From an uncultured Haemophilus sp. (GTDB lineage: Bacteria > Pseudomonadota > Gammaproteobacteria > Enterobacterales > Pasteurellaceae): 7,867 nt of DNA. Below are positions 7,296 through 7,867 of this stretch, in pieces. Made by a program: the position numbers and the translations under genes. Location: contig CABSZQ010000051.1 in NCBI GenBank assembly GCA_902482195.1, positions 1 through 7,867 of the forward strand, given 5' to 3'. The notes beneath the pieces were generated by a model. It was given only the letters and a program-made list of their open reading frames with translations, had not been told where the DNA came from and searched no databases. How positions within the stretch are numbered: the stretch's first letter is position 1; each line of letters starts with the position of its first letter.

Positions 7296-7319
7296 TATCC
7301 CCTCTGTGCAGAGGGGATA
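7296..7319 (-). other. Strong hairpin between pgk and fba
   Basis: TATCCCCTCT and AGAGGGGATA form a perfect 10-base stem around a 4-base loop, starting 12 bases past the pgk stop. In the pgk-to-fba direction it is followed by AAATATTGATTC, without a U-run, so a standard terminator is unlikely. It could protect the pgk 3' end or mark an RNA processing point that sets different pgk and fba mRNA levels. Confidence 0.7.
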
Positions 7320-7331
7320 GAAAGCATTTAA

Positions 7332-7867
7332 TTAACCGTTCGCACGTTTTTCAAGAATTTCTACTGCTGGTAATACTTTACCTTCAACGAATTCTAAGAA
7401 TGCACCGCCACCGGTAGAGATATAAGAGATTTTATCTGCAATACCGAATAAATCGATAGCCGCTAAAGTATCACCACCACCAGCGATAGAGAATGCATCG
7501 CTGTTTGCAATCGCGTGAGAAATGATTTCAGTCCCTTTACGGAAGTTAGGGAACTCAAACACGCCAACTGGACCATTCCATAAAACAGTTTTTGCATTTT
7601 TGATGATTTCTGCTAATTGTTCTGCAGATTTATCACCGATATCGAAGATAGATTCATCATCTTTCACTTCGGTTACTGATTTTTCTGTTGCAGGTGCAGT
7701 TTCAGAGAATTCAGTACCAACACGTACATCAACTGGAACTGGAATATCAGTGCTTGCGGCTAATTCTTTTGCTACAGGGATTAAATCTGCTTCATATAAC
7801 GATTTACCCACATTGTGGCCAGCTGCCGCGATGAAAGTATTTGCAATACCACCACCTACGATAATTT
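7332..7867 (-). CDS. pgk: Phosphoglycerate kinase, C-terminal part (5' truncated by window edge)
   Basis: This glycolytic enzyme transfers the acyl phosphate of 1,3-bisphosphoglycerate to ADP, giving ATP and 3-phosphoglycerate. The frame is open to the window end, so 177 residues are visible, roughly the last 45 percent of a protein usually near 386 residues. The fragment begins within [20 protein letters not shown], part of the nucleotide-binding C-terminal domain. It contains [11 protein letters not shown] (about 94-104), GGGDTLAA (129-136, phosphate-binding loop) and STGGGAFLE (150-158), all classic PGK signatures. The GTG at 7811 is an internal valine codon, not a start. fba follows on the same strand, the usual order in gamma-proteobacteria. 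The gene's promoter and N-terminal domain lie outside. Confidence 0.97.
   Translation of the reverse strand, partial: IIVGGGIANTFIAAAGHNVGKSLYEADLIPVAKELAASTDIPVPVDVRVGTEFSETAPATEKSVTEVKDDESIFDIGDKSAEQLAEIIKNAKTVLWNGPVGVFEFPNFRKGTEIISHAIANSDAFSIAGGGDTLAAIDLFGIADKISYISTGGGAFLEFVEGKVLPAVEILEKRANG

Noticed and set aside
7296..7319. Rho-independent terminator after pgk
   Set aside because: The stem is strong but is followed by AAATATTGATTC with no U-run in the direction of transcription, so it is reported only as a hairpin.
7332..7811. A separate small gene starting at GTG 7811
   Set aside because: The frame continues without a stop to the window end with phosphoglycerate kinase sequence ([11 protein letters not shown]), so the GTG is an internal valine codon.

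Overview
The window is ordinary chromosomal DNA from a member of the Pasteurellaceae that uses the Haemophilus-type DNA uptake signal (core AAGTGCGGT). I find six exact cores: 1415-1423 (+), 1446-1454 (-), 3533-3541 (-), 4347-4355 (-), 4727-4735 (+) and 6128-6136 (+). Together with the protein sequences this points to Haemophilus (an H. parainfluenzae-like species) or a close relative such as Aggregatibacter. There is no sign of a phage, transposon, CRISPR array, tRNA or rRNA. Coding density is high and no gap exceeds 200 bases.

Layout: (1) 1-1416 (+), the 3' three quarters of recQ, entering the window exactly at its DEAH box. (2) 1415-1458, a bidirectional terminator built from an inverted pair of uptake signals. 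(3) 1459-3000 (-), yjjI, a glycyl radical enzyme of the YjjI family. (4) 3001-3190, a divergent control region with a near-perfect CRP box, an adjoining FNR-like box and a good sigma-70 promoter facing yjjI. (5) 3191-3856 (+), a YczE-type (COG2364) membrane protein whose 3' end overlaps the next gene tail to tail. (6) 6078 down to 3806 (-), a two-gene lipopolysaccharide unit: a WaaL-type O-antigen ligase followed after 2 bases by a GT9 heptosyltransferase-like protein. (7) 7867 down to 6161 (-), glycolysis: the 3' half of pgk, then class II fructose-bisphosphate aldolase (fba), ending in a strong terminator that carries an uptake signal.

How the genes fit together: pgk-fba is central glycolysis. 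The ligase and glycosyltransferase probably act on the outer-membrane glycolipid, one adding a core sugar in the cytoplasm and the other joining a glycan to lipid A-core at the periplasmic face. YjjI is an oxygen-sensitive type of enzyme, and its upstream region looks as if it reports low oxygen (FNR) and carbon limitation (CRP). Its usual activase, YjjW, is not beside it in this window.

I see no clearly new multi-gene system. The most interesting points are the yjjI control region, the missing activase gene, the full-length overlapping uptake signals at the recQ stop codon, and two perfect hairpins between pgk and fba.
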